Assembly (NCBI RefSeq): GCF_040054535.1
Contig: NC_090781.1
Span: 18,565,760-18,629,759 of the forward strand
Origin: Antennarius striatus
Taxonomy: Eukaryota > Chordata > Actinopteri > Lophiiformes > Antennariidae
DNA length: 64,000 nt
Reading direction: 5' to 3'
Every line of letters starts with the position of its first letter. Positions within the stretch are counted from its first letter, which is position 1. Below are positions 21,370-33,863 of this stretch, one piece after another. A model generated the notes under the pieces. It ran no database searches. It was not told the DNA's origin and worked only from the letters and a program-made list of their open reading frames with translations. The position numbers were made by a program, and so were the translations under genes.

Positions 21370-23622
21370 TGAGTGGATGGACGTTGTCGGTGGGTTGTGG
21401 GTTTTTGCTGTATTTTTCTTTTTTCTTTTGTTTTTTTACAGGATTGCACAATATGCTGTACTTTGTTTTACACTGTGGATGATTTGTATTATTGTGCAAT
21501 TTCTGAACATAACCCAATAAATAAAGTTAAAAAATATACATACTAAACCTGTCCAATTGTATATTTTTATCTCTCATATTCAGATAATTCTGAGATCTGA
21601 GATTATAATTTAGATCCAATTAAACATGCTGGCAATGGATCATAAATTGCTTAAAGTCAAAAGTCAAACTTTCTTTATTGTCATTATACACACACAGAGA
21701 TGGTACAACGAAATTTCGAGGCCAGATGGATAGTTGGTCCAGAGCCGTCAGAGTTGTCATTTAAAAACACAAATATAACCTCCTAAACAGCGACAATAAA
21801 ATAATGAAATAATAAATTTATGTTCTGAAATTATTAAATTTTTCATACTTCATAATTTAGCAAATATTTGTAAATACAGCAGCACAATGGCCAATAGGTC
21901 ACATTAACTTTGATCCTGTGCAACATATGGCATATTGTGCAAGCAGGGCATTAACAGTTTTAGAACTGAATTTCCAGTGAAAGTAAACGTGCTGATTAAA
22001 ATCAACTCTTATCAGTGACGGTGGCAGAGGGCATATTGTGTAATTGGTGGGATGTTAACAGTGTCAACACTGAATTTCCAGTGAAAGAGCGATTTACTGT
22101 AAATGTTTACTGCTCACAGTAACTGAGTGAACTGATGATAAAACTTTTAATGTTCAAACTCATCTATTTGTGTTCTTGGGAACTCATTCATGAGTAAAGG
22201 ATTGCATGTTAAATGTACAGTATGTGTCTGTTCTATCAGGTTGTCCTGGAGCAAATATGGGAGCTATAGGTTCGCTCTGCTAATAATCTTTCAGTCCAGT
22301 TAAAATCCAGGCGTATTAATCCTGTTCAGATACCATGAATGTTAACACAGAATACCAGTTTCCTCAATCTATTAATGATCAGTGTGTGAATTTAAACACA
22401 ATTTGAAAACTCACTTGGACCTTCTTCCTTCAGCATCTTTAAAAGAAATGATGCAGCTTGTGCCTCCTTGCTGTAAAACAATTGGCTGCTACTAGGTGCA
22501 ATTTTGTTCAAAGCTGTTGTGTTTGTTGTTTGTCAACCACTGACAAACAGCAGTTGTTATTGGCAACAGTAACAAAATGTATTGTGTTTCAAATCATTAA
22601 AATTAACAAGAAATTGTTTGTTGGTCCTTACAAATACATTTTATTTCTGGTGTCTAGATTGAGGGCACACTTCTAAATTATTTTACATCATTAATTTCAA
22701 TCCAAACAAACATTTTATCTTGTGGTTTGTCAGGCTTTATGCCAACCTCTTTGAATAGTTTGGGAAATTTTTTGTACAGTTCACTGAACTTTCCTCCATC
22801 ATCATGTGATTAAGCGCTAAATAAATAAAAGTTGACTGATATCTCCACAAACAAATAAATCAAACAAGGTTTCTTTACATTAGTCTGCTTGATGTCAAAT
22901 TAATCTAACCATTAAATTATTTAACCCTGAAAACCACTTTGCATTTGTTATCAGTAGTTTATGAGTTATCAACAAAGTTTCCCACTATGGCAGATCTGGA
23001 TCTATTTCTTTATTTCTACTTATTTATATTATTCATCTAACTTTCAAAATACGTGTGCATAAAATTCACTTGAGCAACTCTTCATTGAGCCTTCATTATC
23101 TCAGCCATGTTTCTGTATTTATTATCATGTATTGATTAAATACATACTGCCCCATCTCCAATTATATCTTCATATCCAGATTATAATTCTTAGCTGAGAT
23201 GATGATTTACATCCAATTACACACGCTGGTAGCAGATCACAAACCGTTTATACCTTTGTATTTTTTAGTATATTATGTTGGTCAATATTCCTAAGTTTTC
23301 CACATATTGTGAAAATATGACAAAAGAGCTCTATTTCACAATGTTGGAGACAATGAAAAAGTGACTCAGATCCACCTCAAACTTTCATAAATTCTTCCTA
23401 GACACATTCCTACACAAAGTTCATCCACATTTTTGAGTTATCATTTAGAAACACAAACAACCCAAATGTGGTGATTAATGTCCTCCTAGACAGAGATAAT
23501 AAAACAACAAATTTGTTCTGAGCAGTTCTTTAATTGATTTTAATAAAACACACAGAATGCAGATTATTGAGGGCTTTTTTTTTTTACAACCAAACAGAAC
23601 AAGACATGCATCAACTGTGGAA
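21370..23622. other. Intergenic DNA, unit 2, right part
   Basis: AT-rich, no supported gene. It repeats part of the left intergenic block (21750-22380 resembles 18797-19380) and is nearly identical to 34784-37449 apart from a 400-bp gap at 21747. Confidence 0.6.
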
Positions 23623-25489
23623 TCCTGAGGAGACAGAAAAAAATAGATCAGTTAATATAGAATCAAGATTAGTGTCAGAAAGAAAAAGTAAGAAAGTGCC
23701 TGATCCATATAAGCACATCTATTATTGTTACATTTTTCTCTTGTCGATGTTCAACACATCCACAGTACAAAGGAAATCTATAACAATGATAAAGTTTCTC
23801 ACAGGTGGATTTGAGCGCAGCCAGAAATGTAGGTTTAAATTTTTCCACCAGTTTACGATGTTCTTCGTCCAAACGTCTCCCCACATCTCCCTTCCTCACT
23901 TCATCCCAGTCCTCCTGGGTCTACACACCAACACAAATATCAGTATTAGTCCTCAATGGTGATCGATCAAGACAGTCATCAAGCACAAAACTCTGCTTTT
24001 CCCAACAACTGAACCTCTCACCATATCTTTGAAGGCTTCCCCGCAGTAATAACTCTTGGATGCTGGATACTCCATTCCCTCATCACACAGCTGCTTCACG
24101 CTTGACGCCACCACATGGAGTTCTTCTCCTCCGTCGTAGGCGTACACCTTCTCATCCTCACAGGTCATCAGAACCAGCTGATCACAGCAGCACGAGGTCC
24201 CCTCCACGACGCCTATGACCTGCATACTTACTTCCTGAGGAAGGTAGAATTTCCCCCATCCGTTCACCTCACGATAATTGCCGCTGTACACGGTGTCATC
24301 CACATCTCCTATTGTCCATTTGGCACCAGCTGGATTCTTCAGAACAGAAGTCTTGCGTTTGTTTTTGGACACAACATCTGAAACCCACGTCAGGTAATCT
24401 GGTTCTGCAACATACATTCGACAAGAGGAGTTGGAAAAATCTAAGATAGCTTGGTTTTCAGATTTGTCAGGAAAGGATGTTTGGTGTCCTACTTTGTTCT
24501 CTTTGGCTCTGGAAGAAATGAAGCATCTCAGATGCTGGTCTGGTGCACAGAAAAGAGATAGACTTTATTCAACAGAAACAAAAGTAGTAACTGATACTCA
24601 CAGATCATTTTAAGAAATCATTATGGTGGGAATATCAGGCAGTGAAGACCAGAATAGGACATGTTTTTCATTCACTCAGTGAGTCAATCAATAATGTACC
24701 TAATCTACTGTAACCCTCCATTGGCTCAGCCTCTGAGTATTGCTCACATTAGGATCATCTTGTAATTGTTTTATATTTAAAATTCTTCCAGGTATTCAAA
24801 CTGGTCACTTGATGCAATGGCACAAGACACCTGAATCTACCTCTGCTGTATTGTCATTACTCACGGAATCCTCATTTATCAGAAGATAAAACCGGCTCTT
24901 ACATGGAAGTTTTCTGTGGATCAACCGCCATTCTGGATCACTGTCACCTAGACGAAGAAAAAGAGTTTGTTGTTGAAGTAGTGGTGGGAAAAAAGTAAAA
25001 AACAAGTACAGAAGTCAAGTACTATGTACAATAAAACGATATGTGTACTGTACTTTAAGTACATATACTTTACTTAAAGTAAAGCTCCCTTCCCTCTTGC
25101 ATTAATTCCATAAATAACAAAATACGAGTTTTGCTGGTCCTTCATATAAGACCTGTAGACACATTTAAGAGTTTAAAGAAATGAAAAACGCATTTAGTCT
25201 ACAGTACTTTGCAAATGACATAAATCAACGTTCTGTTTGTGCAATAATTTATGTAAAGTTTCACATTAATCATAAACGTCTGACAAATATTTAATCGTTG
25301 CGGATGATAACAATTACCAAAGCTGTCGGGTAAGAAAACGTCTTCGGTGTCTTCAGAGAAATGAATATTGTCGAGAAGTGAAGCTGAATATAAATGGTCT
25401 GTGGCCACGCCCCATAGCTGTGATGCCTTCAAGTGCTCGCCAAAGGCTGTCGGAAAAAAACGCCATCCTTGAACCCGGGAACGCAGGGC
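23623..25489 (-). CDS. Gene 2, copy 2
   Basis: Exons on the minus strand: 25489-25318, 24947-24865, 24534-24022, 23920-23803 and the final exon from 23624, with the split stop T|GA. About 295 residues from the first exon listed, open throughout; the N-terminal exon is not fixed. The acidic patch has two Glu (GGEELH) where copy 1 has three. The same motifs as copy 1 are present: FFPTAFGEHL, YRK/HRKLPCKSRFYLL, WTIGDVDDTVYSGNY and RRLDEEHRKLVEKF. Function unknown; conserved reading frames and splice sites in three copies support a real gene. Confidence 0.7.
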
Positions 25490-26307
25490 CTGAACTACAT
25501 TACCAACTTTTTGTTTTATTTTGTATTTGTATTTTTAGCAGTGTAGGGTACGTTCCATTTTATTTATCACTTTGTCAGAAATTACAAAGAATAAATCGCT
25601 GATGAAAAAATAAATCGTGTGTACATACGTTTCCAAGTACTGCATCAGATACAGCGATGTTTCTGAGTTCCACTTTCAGGGTTCTGCTTTCATTTGTTAA
25701 CACCTAACCCTCCTCCATCTGTCTTTACGTCTTTAATTTTTCTGAATGCATTTTATCCTCAGGGGGTGTGGGGGCTAAGGCAACTTTTATTCCACAGAGG
25801 TATTCCACCACACTTCACGTGAACGACGCGCTGATACGCTTCCTGGGAATCAGAAGTGCTACACGCACCAGGACTACTGACGGTAATTTTATTGTGGAGG
25901 ACGAGTTGCCAAAGAAATAGATAAATAGATCCAGATCTTCAATAGTGGAGAATTTTGTTGATAACTCACAAACGACTCATAATAAACACGATTCCAAAAG
26001 TGAGGAGGTTTTCAGGGTCAAAGAATCATGACAGTGATCCCCTTAGAGAAACTTCGTTTGATTCATTTTTTCTTGTGGGGATACGACGGAGGAAAGTTCA
26101 GTGAACTGTAGAAAAAGTTTCCCAAACTGTTCAAGGAGGCTGGTATAAACCCTGACAAACCACAAGGACTGAGAATAATGATGAACTGGGAAAATTTAGG
26201 AGTACCATCAATCTAGACGCCACAAATAAAACATGTTTAGACAATGATTTCCTGTCGACTTTGTAGGTTTGAATTGGTTGAAATTTGGTGTAACTAGTTG
26301 ATTTTTC

Positions 26308-26310
<3 letters not shown>

Positions 26311-26351
<41 letters not shown>

Positions 26352-26379
26352 CGTGCGTGTGTGTGTGTGTGGGTGTGTG
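26311..26379. repeat. (GT)n microsatellite, unit 2
   Basis: GT run with GTGC and GGGT interruptions. Confidence 0.9.
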
Positions 26380-26516
26380 ACTGGTCGTTCGTCTTTTTCT
26401 GACAGTAAAACACTCCCAGTTTATCAGGCGGTTTGGTATGGATTCCTCCATTTTCAACAAATAACAGCAGAACATTTGTTAAAATGCTGTTAAATTATAA
26501 TTCTTTGAGGTATTAT

Positions 26517-26745
26517 TGGGCGGCAGTGGCTCAGTGGCAGAGCGGGTGTCCTATGATCAGACCATTCTCGGAGTGGGAGCTGACAGTGGGAGCCGTCATC
26601 CCCCTTACGAGCTGCTCAGATGGGCGCACCGCGAGGTCGCTGCCCGTCACTCTACCTCCCCCTATGCTGTACTGTACTACTGTTGTGTTTTCCTCAGGGG
26701 CCCTTTACATATATATTGTATTGTATGCAAAGTCTAAAACATATA
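26517..26745 (+). mobile_element. tRNA-derived SINE-like repeat, unit 2
   Basis: Near-identical to 10141-10368, with the same A-box sequence. Confidence 0.5.
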
Positions 26746-27147
26746 TACAGTGCTTTGCGAAAGTATTGGCCCCCCAAGAACTTTTTGACATTTTTCCACA
26801 TTTCAAGCTTCAAACTTAAAGATAACAAACTAAAATATATTTTAAGAATCAACAACATGTGAGAAACAATTGTGAAGTGGAACCACATTTATTCAACATT
26901 TTATATTGTGTTTACAAGTGAAAAACTGAAAAGTAGGACGTGCAGAAGTATTGGACCCCTGTTTTATCAGCTCAGCCAACCAACTCCAGAAGTTCCCTTA
27001 TGACTTCTGAATGATCCAATGTCGACCTAAATGACTAACAATGACAAACAGAGTTCACCTTGGTCTCAGTTTAAACGCACCTGCTCTGTGATTGTTTCAG
27101 AGGTCCGCGAAAGGAACACTGGAGAACAAACAGTATCATGAAAACCA
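26746..27147 (+). mobile_element. Tc1/mariner 5' end cut at the unit junction
   Basis: Same element as 10369-10771, truncated at 'gaaaacca' where unit 3 starts. The junction shows no insertion and at most an A or two of shared sequence. Confidence 0.8.
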
Positions 27148-27217
27148 ATTGATTAAAGAATAACAGACAGCGACATCTAGTGGTTAATATTAAGGACTAC
27201 ACAGACTCGTCAGTCAA

Positions 27218-28225
27218 GTCTTCTTTTCCTTTCGGTTTTTCCGTTCAGGGGTCGCCACCGCGAATCAGTTGCCTCCAACCCTGTCTTCTGCATCCTCTTC
27301 TCTCACATCAACTACCTTCATGTCCTCTTTCACTACATCCGTAAACCTCCTCTTTGGTCTTCCTCTAGGCCTCCGAGAGGAAGATCAATAGATTTGATTT
27401 TATGAAAAGTTCATTAGTATTAGTAGTCTTATTGCCCTTTTTTGCAATTTAATCAGAAGATCTATATATGATTTACATGTGTTTCCCCACATTTCACAGC
27501 AGTAGGAAAGATATGGAACCACAAGTGATGAATACAATATGTGCAGACATTCCTTATTCAATATGTGTTTAGTTTTATACAATATACCAAGTGTCTTTCA
27601 TAATTTATTCCTGATATACTGTATATGTTGCTTCCAGCAGATCTGATGATCTCTGATCACTCCCCGAAACCTTATTTCATAAATCCTTTCAATTGCAATC
27701 CCATTCTAAATCAAGTTGACCTCTGTTCTTGACTTGTTGTATGCAAAGATCATGAATTTGGTCTTTTTCTCATTTAAACATAACTTATTTAAATCAAACC
27801 ATTTTTTTAATTTTATAAGCTCTGACTCCACCTGGGAAATTAACTGAGAAATGTCAGGTCCCGAGCAATACGTATTTGTATCATCTGCAAAAATTACCAG
27901 TTTTAACATTTCAGAAACTTTGCATATGTCATTTAGATACAAAATGAATAGTTTAGGCCCCAAGACAGAGCCTTGGGGTATTCCAAAGGTGATATTTTTC
28001 GGTTGTGATGCTATTCCATTATTCCCTTCCATATCATCAGAACCGACTGCCTTTCCACTCTTCATCCTCTTCAGTGCCTTCCTCACTTCATCCTGACTAA
28101 TCCTTGCTATTCCCTGGTCTACAACATCCACCTGTTCTAGTCTTTGGTCTCTCTCATTTTCCTCGTTCATCAACTCTTCAAAGTACTCTTTCCATCTTCC
28201 CATCACACTACTGGCACCTGTCAAT
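27218..28225 (-). mobile_element. Nested RTE / second LINE fragments, unit 3
   Basis: Copy of 13595-14605. It holds the RTE 3' fragment, then an RT core with FGIPQGSVLGPKLF and VIFADDTNTYC, then the RTE RT N-terminal piece. The fused frame is open over 175 codons (27706-28233). Confidence 0.75.
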
Positions 28226-28270
28226 AGGCACAATAAGACACTGGCTTGTGCCCTCTTGGGGCTACATTTC

Positions 28271-28271
<1 letters not shown>

Positions 28272-28325
<54 letters not shown>

Positions 28326-28336
28326 TATTATTATAT
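28272..28336. repeat. (ATT)n microsatellite, unit 3
   Basis: Cleaner ATT run than in unit 2. It is preceded by 'cactggcttgtgccctcttg', which is absent from unit 2. Confidence 0.9.
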
Positions 28337-28496
28337 AGGGGGACACAAAAAGACAGCTTGGAGCTCGTCCTTCGTGCTGAAGCGTCGTGCCAGCCGACAA
28401 CAGCAGGTATTCTGCCATCTCATGCATTTACACAACCTTTGCACATCATCATTCACTTTGAAAAGAAAGTGTCATTTGCCATCAATTGGATGAAGG

Positions 28497-29697
28497 TGTG
28501 ACACACACAAAAGTTTAGTCACATTTTTGTTATATTAGATACTTTTCTTGTACTTTGAATAGCCTTTATGTGTATTGAGAATGAATAGGGATCTACTGTA
28601 TATTCTCGGAATACACCTATTCCACATTCCGCCACCAGGTGGCCGCTCCGTTTCCAGAGACAGGTTAGCTCGGTGCCCACGTGACGTTCTTCTTCAGATG
28701 ACCAAGCAAGAGAGAACAACGAACACCGAAAATGACTCTGTGTCGTGTTTTTCCCTGTTTATTCAGGTAGGTATAACGTTGGCACATGACACACGTTTAT
28801 ACTGTGAGCACTTTGTATCATAAAACAAAACTTGACTTGGTTTTATGCCAGAAATGACGTTACTTTGCAGTAGTTTGATGTACGTAGTGGAATCGGGTTC
28901 TACGCTGAGTTTCTTGGCAGCAGCCATTCCGGCCGTCCACTACGTGACATGTGGGTGGTTTTGACTGATGGTATTATTTTTGTTGCTCCTTTAGTCTTGC
29001 AAGCTTCTGTTTTGTGTTTTAGATTTGTTTACATTGAAAGAGTACATTTCCGTTTTTTATATATTGTTAATTGTCTCCAGTTTTCCCTTGAAGTGCATCT
29101 AGTTGTCTTTATACACTAAATTATGCTAATACAGTGTTAGCCTGTTAGCAGAACAGAGGTGATGTTGTGTTTGGTTCATGATTATTTCTTGATTTACCTG
29201 GTTACACGATGATAGAAATGATTACATGATCCTGCAAATACTTTAAGAGTGATGTGATGATTAAAAACAATACAGTCATTAGAGATGTGACGATACGAAA
29301 ACAGAATGGACTAATTCTATGCAGTAAGCAACATGATTGGTAAAAATCAAACATTATTACAGTATATGGATGCTGAGTAATGAAAACATATGGGAATATG
29401 GACATATATGAAAAGAATAATGTATTGATGATGAAACTGTATGGAGAAAATATGTGTCATTGATATTTTGTGAACATGATTAATGATTGAAATGATTGAA
29501 CCACGTTAAAACAAAGAAAGAGAAGTAAAGTGATTTAAGATACATGATTGTTAATAAATTGAGATGACCAAGGAAGAGAGAACAACGAACACCGAAACTG
29601 ACTCTGTCTCGTGTTTTTCCCTGTCTATTCAGGTCTACCTGGCAGAGCAGTTTAAAATATAATCTGTTTACTAGCCACACCCCTGGGGCGTGTAACA
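28497..29697. mobile_element. Solo LTR with paired internal repeats, unit 3
   Basis: Same 1201-bp insert as 14846-16046, with target copies AAGG at 28493-28496 and 29698-29701. It was present before units 2 and 3 separated. Solo LTR fossil. Confidence 0.8.
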
Positions 29698-29701
29698 AAG
29701 G

Positions 29702-30506
29702 CATCATAGCTATTTCTTAAAAACTTAATAAACTGTCATTTTAGTTTCAGACTACTTGACAGACTAGCATGAAATTATGAGGAGTGGTGATGATACTGGG
29801 AGCCAGTGAATTTTGCAGTAAATTATATATTTTGTGTTCAGTAACATTGTGACAAGGGCAGAATTTTAGGTTATGAACAGGCAAGAATCAGCCTTGTCCA
29901 TCAGGATATACTTTCTGGAACATAATACATGAACATACTGTATGTAAATGATGTACGCAGATTAATCTGCAGGGAGATAGTTGTTTTCAGTTTTTGCAGT
30001 TTTGAGTTCTCTTTTTTCTATACATGTCACATATAGACACATTTAAGAGACTGTATGAGATGATTTATTGAAGTCCATCTTCATTCCGTCTTGTATATTT
30101 GAAGATGTTTTCCTGGATGATGACCTTTAGTTTACTGTTAAAGGTAATTGTCAAAAACCCTTTTTGTTAAATTTTATTCATCGCCATCATCAATAGCTGC
30201 TCCTCGGTACTTCACCCCTAAGGTGGAATGTCGCTGTATGAACTATACTGTATGTAAGTTTGTACATGTTGACAATAAAATCACAAACATAATTGAGCAT
30301 CATTTTATTGATCATAACGTGATTAATACATCAACTTTTGCATCTTCATTTAATTTCAGATTTAACAGTTAACACATTGTTATGCATTGTATGATTACTT
30401 GGCACTAGCAAGTAGTAGCAACAACATATTTATGAGTCAAGAGAATCATATCCATGCTCCCAAAGACTTCAAGATGTATATCAGCGTTTGGTACCATTTC
30501 TGTTTT
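29702..30506. other. 3' flank of gene 1, unit 3
   Basis: No gene. Poly(A) signal for gene 1 copy 3 at 30304-30309 (minus). Confidence 0.6.
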
Positions 30507-31785
30507 TTAAGGTGTGAGGCCGTGTGGGGTGTAGAATTTTTTATCCCATTTAAAGTGCAACATGTTCACCAGAGACATTGTGACCTCTTTCAAGGTTTCC
30601 GCTATGGCCCTCTCCCTGTTTTCTTTTGTGTAGGTCTCAGAAGTTGGTCGAACTTCCTCCTCTAATTCTTTCTCCTTTTTTAACAGGTTAGTCAGACTCT
30701 CAACTTCAGCACAGTTGCCATACGGCCATTCTTTTATTTCGCTTGTAATCAAACCAAACAAATTCTTGCATGATCTACAAGAAGCCATTGGTTTTCCATC
30801 AGTGAGAGTAAATGCCTGACACCTGACATGCTCTGGAATTTTGATGGTTCCATCAAAGTAGGTCTTCTTTTTCGTCTTTGGGTAGTATGTATTCACTGCG
30901 TCTGCCACATAAAGCTCCCAGTAGCTGAGGCAGGATCCGCCTGTCAAAATTCGGCCAGGATTACGACCAGCGGTGGACATGGAGACACCATAGTGTCTCT
31001 CTGACTCCTCGGTATTGTTGCACTGGGACACACAAATGGTGAAGGACACAAACTCTGTTGCTTGATCCTTCTTCAATTCAGAGATGAGCTTTTGCAGAGC
31101 TGAAATAATTTCACCTTCCTTCTCTTGTCCAGTCAGATAGACAGTCTGTAAGCAATAACAAAGAGTCACGCCCCGTGTTTGATAAACGTCAAGTTGTAAT
31201 GAATCACTAACTATAATAACAGGTCTTTTAGCTGAAGAATCACCAATGAGAGAATGAATGATATATTTTTATGAACCATGATCTTACCATGTCCAGCACA
31301 CATGAAATCGGAGTCCGCATGGGTACTTGGGTGGCATAGAGGTTAAAAGGGTCCGTGTAATTACCCTTCAAGATGTTCATCATGTCTTCATCAATCACAA
31401 TATCTTTTGGGCTGTATTTGGGTTCGTTGATCTCTCCCAAAAAGAAGATGCTATGGAGAATCTATTGAGTCAAAAAATATTCACAAGAAGTGTTTGTGAG
31501 AGTTAACAAATATGCTGTTTTTACCAAAATCCAGAATATTTGAAATTTTCATTACTGTCTCCATCAGACATACCTCATCCACCAACTTCGAAGGATGTTT
31601 TGGAGCCAATCCCACAATGTGCTTGATAACCAGGAAACCATTCCTTCTGAAAAAGTCTTTCTTTTCCAGAAATTCCTCTTCCCTTAAAAGAAACACAAAT
31701 TAAAAACAAATAACAAATAAACATAAAAATGCAATAAGTGCTTGTAATTCCGAGAATCAGCTCACCTTGTGATTTTCCTTTCCAT
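30507..31785 (-). CDS. Gene 1, copy 3
   Basis: Exons 31785-31766, 31682-31574, 31431-31288 and 31145-30507; about 303 residues, open in every exon. It differs from copy 2 by a Met-to-Ile change in the first exon (MERKITR) and Ile-to-Thr in the last. SCRSC and GNCAE are kept. The flank between 30387 and 30420 shows a small deletion against unit 2, outside the coding part. Confidence 0.75.
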
Positions 31786-31917
31786 CTGATGTAAGTGGAA
31801 ATAACACAGAACCAATTACACACTTTACAAATAACTGACATAAAATATGCAATACACAATTTAAACTGAATGGCATAGACTATAGTACTGGTTAACAACT
31901 CAAAAGCAGCAACTCAC

Positions 31918-32015
31918 CATATCAGCAAAGAGTAAATGAAAGAAAGAGTGCCGTCCTTCCCCACAACCAAACTACCACTCGCTTTTATACCCTGTCAACT
32001 TCACAGGAAACCAAT
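31918..32015 (-). promoter_or_regulatory. Leader exon and promoter of gene 1 copy 3
   Basis: Same layout as copy 2: GTGAGT donor at the leader end, TATAAAAG at 31982-31989, CCAAT box at 32011-32015. Confidence 0.6.
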
Positions 32016-33855
32016 CTGCACTCAGCTCTCAAACATACTGACAAAAAAAAGGTTGATTATGACAATCAAGTGGCTTCTCTGGAAAATGACTGTACATTCA
32101 TCGCTTGTCATACATTTGTAAATACAGCAGTACAAAGGCCACTAGGTAACATTAACTTTAATCTCGTGCACCAGAGGTCAATTTGTGTAACGCAGGACGT
32201 TAACACTGTTAACACTGAATTTCCAGTCAAAGTAAATGTGCTGATTAAAATCAACTCTGTTGTCAGTGATGGTGGCAGAGGGCATATTGTGTAATTGGTG
32301 GGGTGTTAACAGTGTCAACACTGAATTTCCAGTGAAAGGGCGATTTACTGTAAATGTTTCCTGCTCACAGTAACTGAGTGGAACTGATGATAAAACTTTT
32401 AATGTTCAAACTCGTCTATTTGTGTTCTTAGGAACTGTACAGTATGTGTCTGTTTTATGAGGTTGTCCTGGAGCCGCATCAAACATGGGAGCAATAGGTT
32501 CGCTCTGCTAATAATCTTTCAGTCCAGTTAATATCCAGGCATATTAATCCTGTTCAGATACAATGACCGTTAAAACAGAATACCAGTTTCCTCAGTCTAT
32601 TATATTAGATATAATAGACTGCCTCTAGCATATTAGATGTTGTGATATTAGATAGTGACGCCTTACATTGTAAGAAGGGTGTACCTTACCCACCATGCGG
32701 GCCTCCTGCTAATTTTCACTTGCACTTTTTATTTGCTATTTTATTTTATTTTATTTTATACTTTTTATATTTTACTTATAATTTGAATTTCCCTTGGGAT
32801 CATTAAAGTATATATCTATCTATTTAATTTAGTACATGTTCTGTTGATGCTACATGTGTCTGTTAGTGCACTGTACGTCTTGTGGTATGTCCTGTCCTGT
32901 GTTTCTTTTTCTCCTGGTGTTTATCCAGTATTTATTCATTATGTAATGCCTGAGCAGTGAATATGTGCAATTTCCTTCGGGATTAATGAAGTATCTATTT
33001 ATTAATGATCACTGTGGGAATTTAAACACAGTTTGAAAACTCACTTGGACCGCCCTCCCTCAGTATCTTCAAAAGGCTAGTTCTGAACTGCAGAATGTTC
33101 TGTTTTACGATAACAATACACAATGCATCATATTACCACATGTAATGTTGTTCAAAGTGCCTTAAGAAGTTGTGTTTGTTGTTTCTCAACTAACACCAGT
33201 ATGTACTGTACGTATACACTAAGGACGTTTTGTAGCTTCTCAACAGCGGTATAACAGTTGTTATTGGCAACAGTAACAATATATTGTTTCAGATCACACA
33301 GTGTAGTAGATGTGACTGCAAAATTTTGTTCCATATTAAAGTCAGCAAGAAATTATTTGTTGGTCCTCCTAAACATGTTTGATTTGTGGCAGATCAGGAT
33401 CTATTTCTTTACTTCTATTTCTTTATTTTATTCATCTAACTTTGATAATACCTGTACATGAAATCCACTTTGGCGACTCTGAATCTTCATTCTCAGTCGT
33501 GTCTCTGTACTTAATATTATGCATTGACTTAACACGTATTGTCCCTATATACTTTGGCTCACTCTTTACTATCTCAAACTGAGAAAATTAGGATATCACT
33601 ACGGGGGTTAACTGACAAATTTTTACAAATATGGAGCCCATTGTTTCAGTTAGTAAAAGAAAGCCATTATCCTTTTGTTCCAGGCTAGTTTTGTTTATTT
33701 GTTTTTTTATTTATTTTTGTGTACTTATTTACTTTTGGTCCTTATTGTTTTTTTATGCTCTCATATGTTGTATGTGGGCATTGCATAGAGTTGTCCTTAT
33801 TTTGTTTTAATGTATCTGTTTTAACTTTTTTTTTTTTGGTATTTATTTGTATATG
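32016..33855. other. Intergenic DNA, unit 3, left part
   Basis: No gene. It holds the 'aatttccagtgaaag' blocks and retroposon tails at about 32670-33000. Confidence 0.6.
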
Positions 33856-33863
33856 CTGTAGCA

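Larger units (their letters stand above)
13525..27147. repeat. Duplication unit 2 of the two-gene cassette
   Basis: A block of 13.6 kb matching unit 3 almost base for base over long stretches. It starts at 'attgattaaagaata' and ends inside a Tc1 element at 'catgaaaacca', which joins directly to the unit 3 start. It contains LINE fragments, an LTR, gene 1, a deleted hAT element, gene 2, a GT run, a SINE and partial Tc1. Confidence 0.9.
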
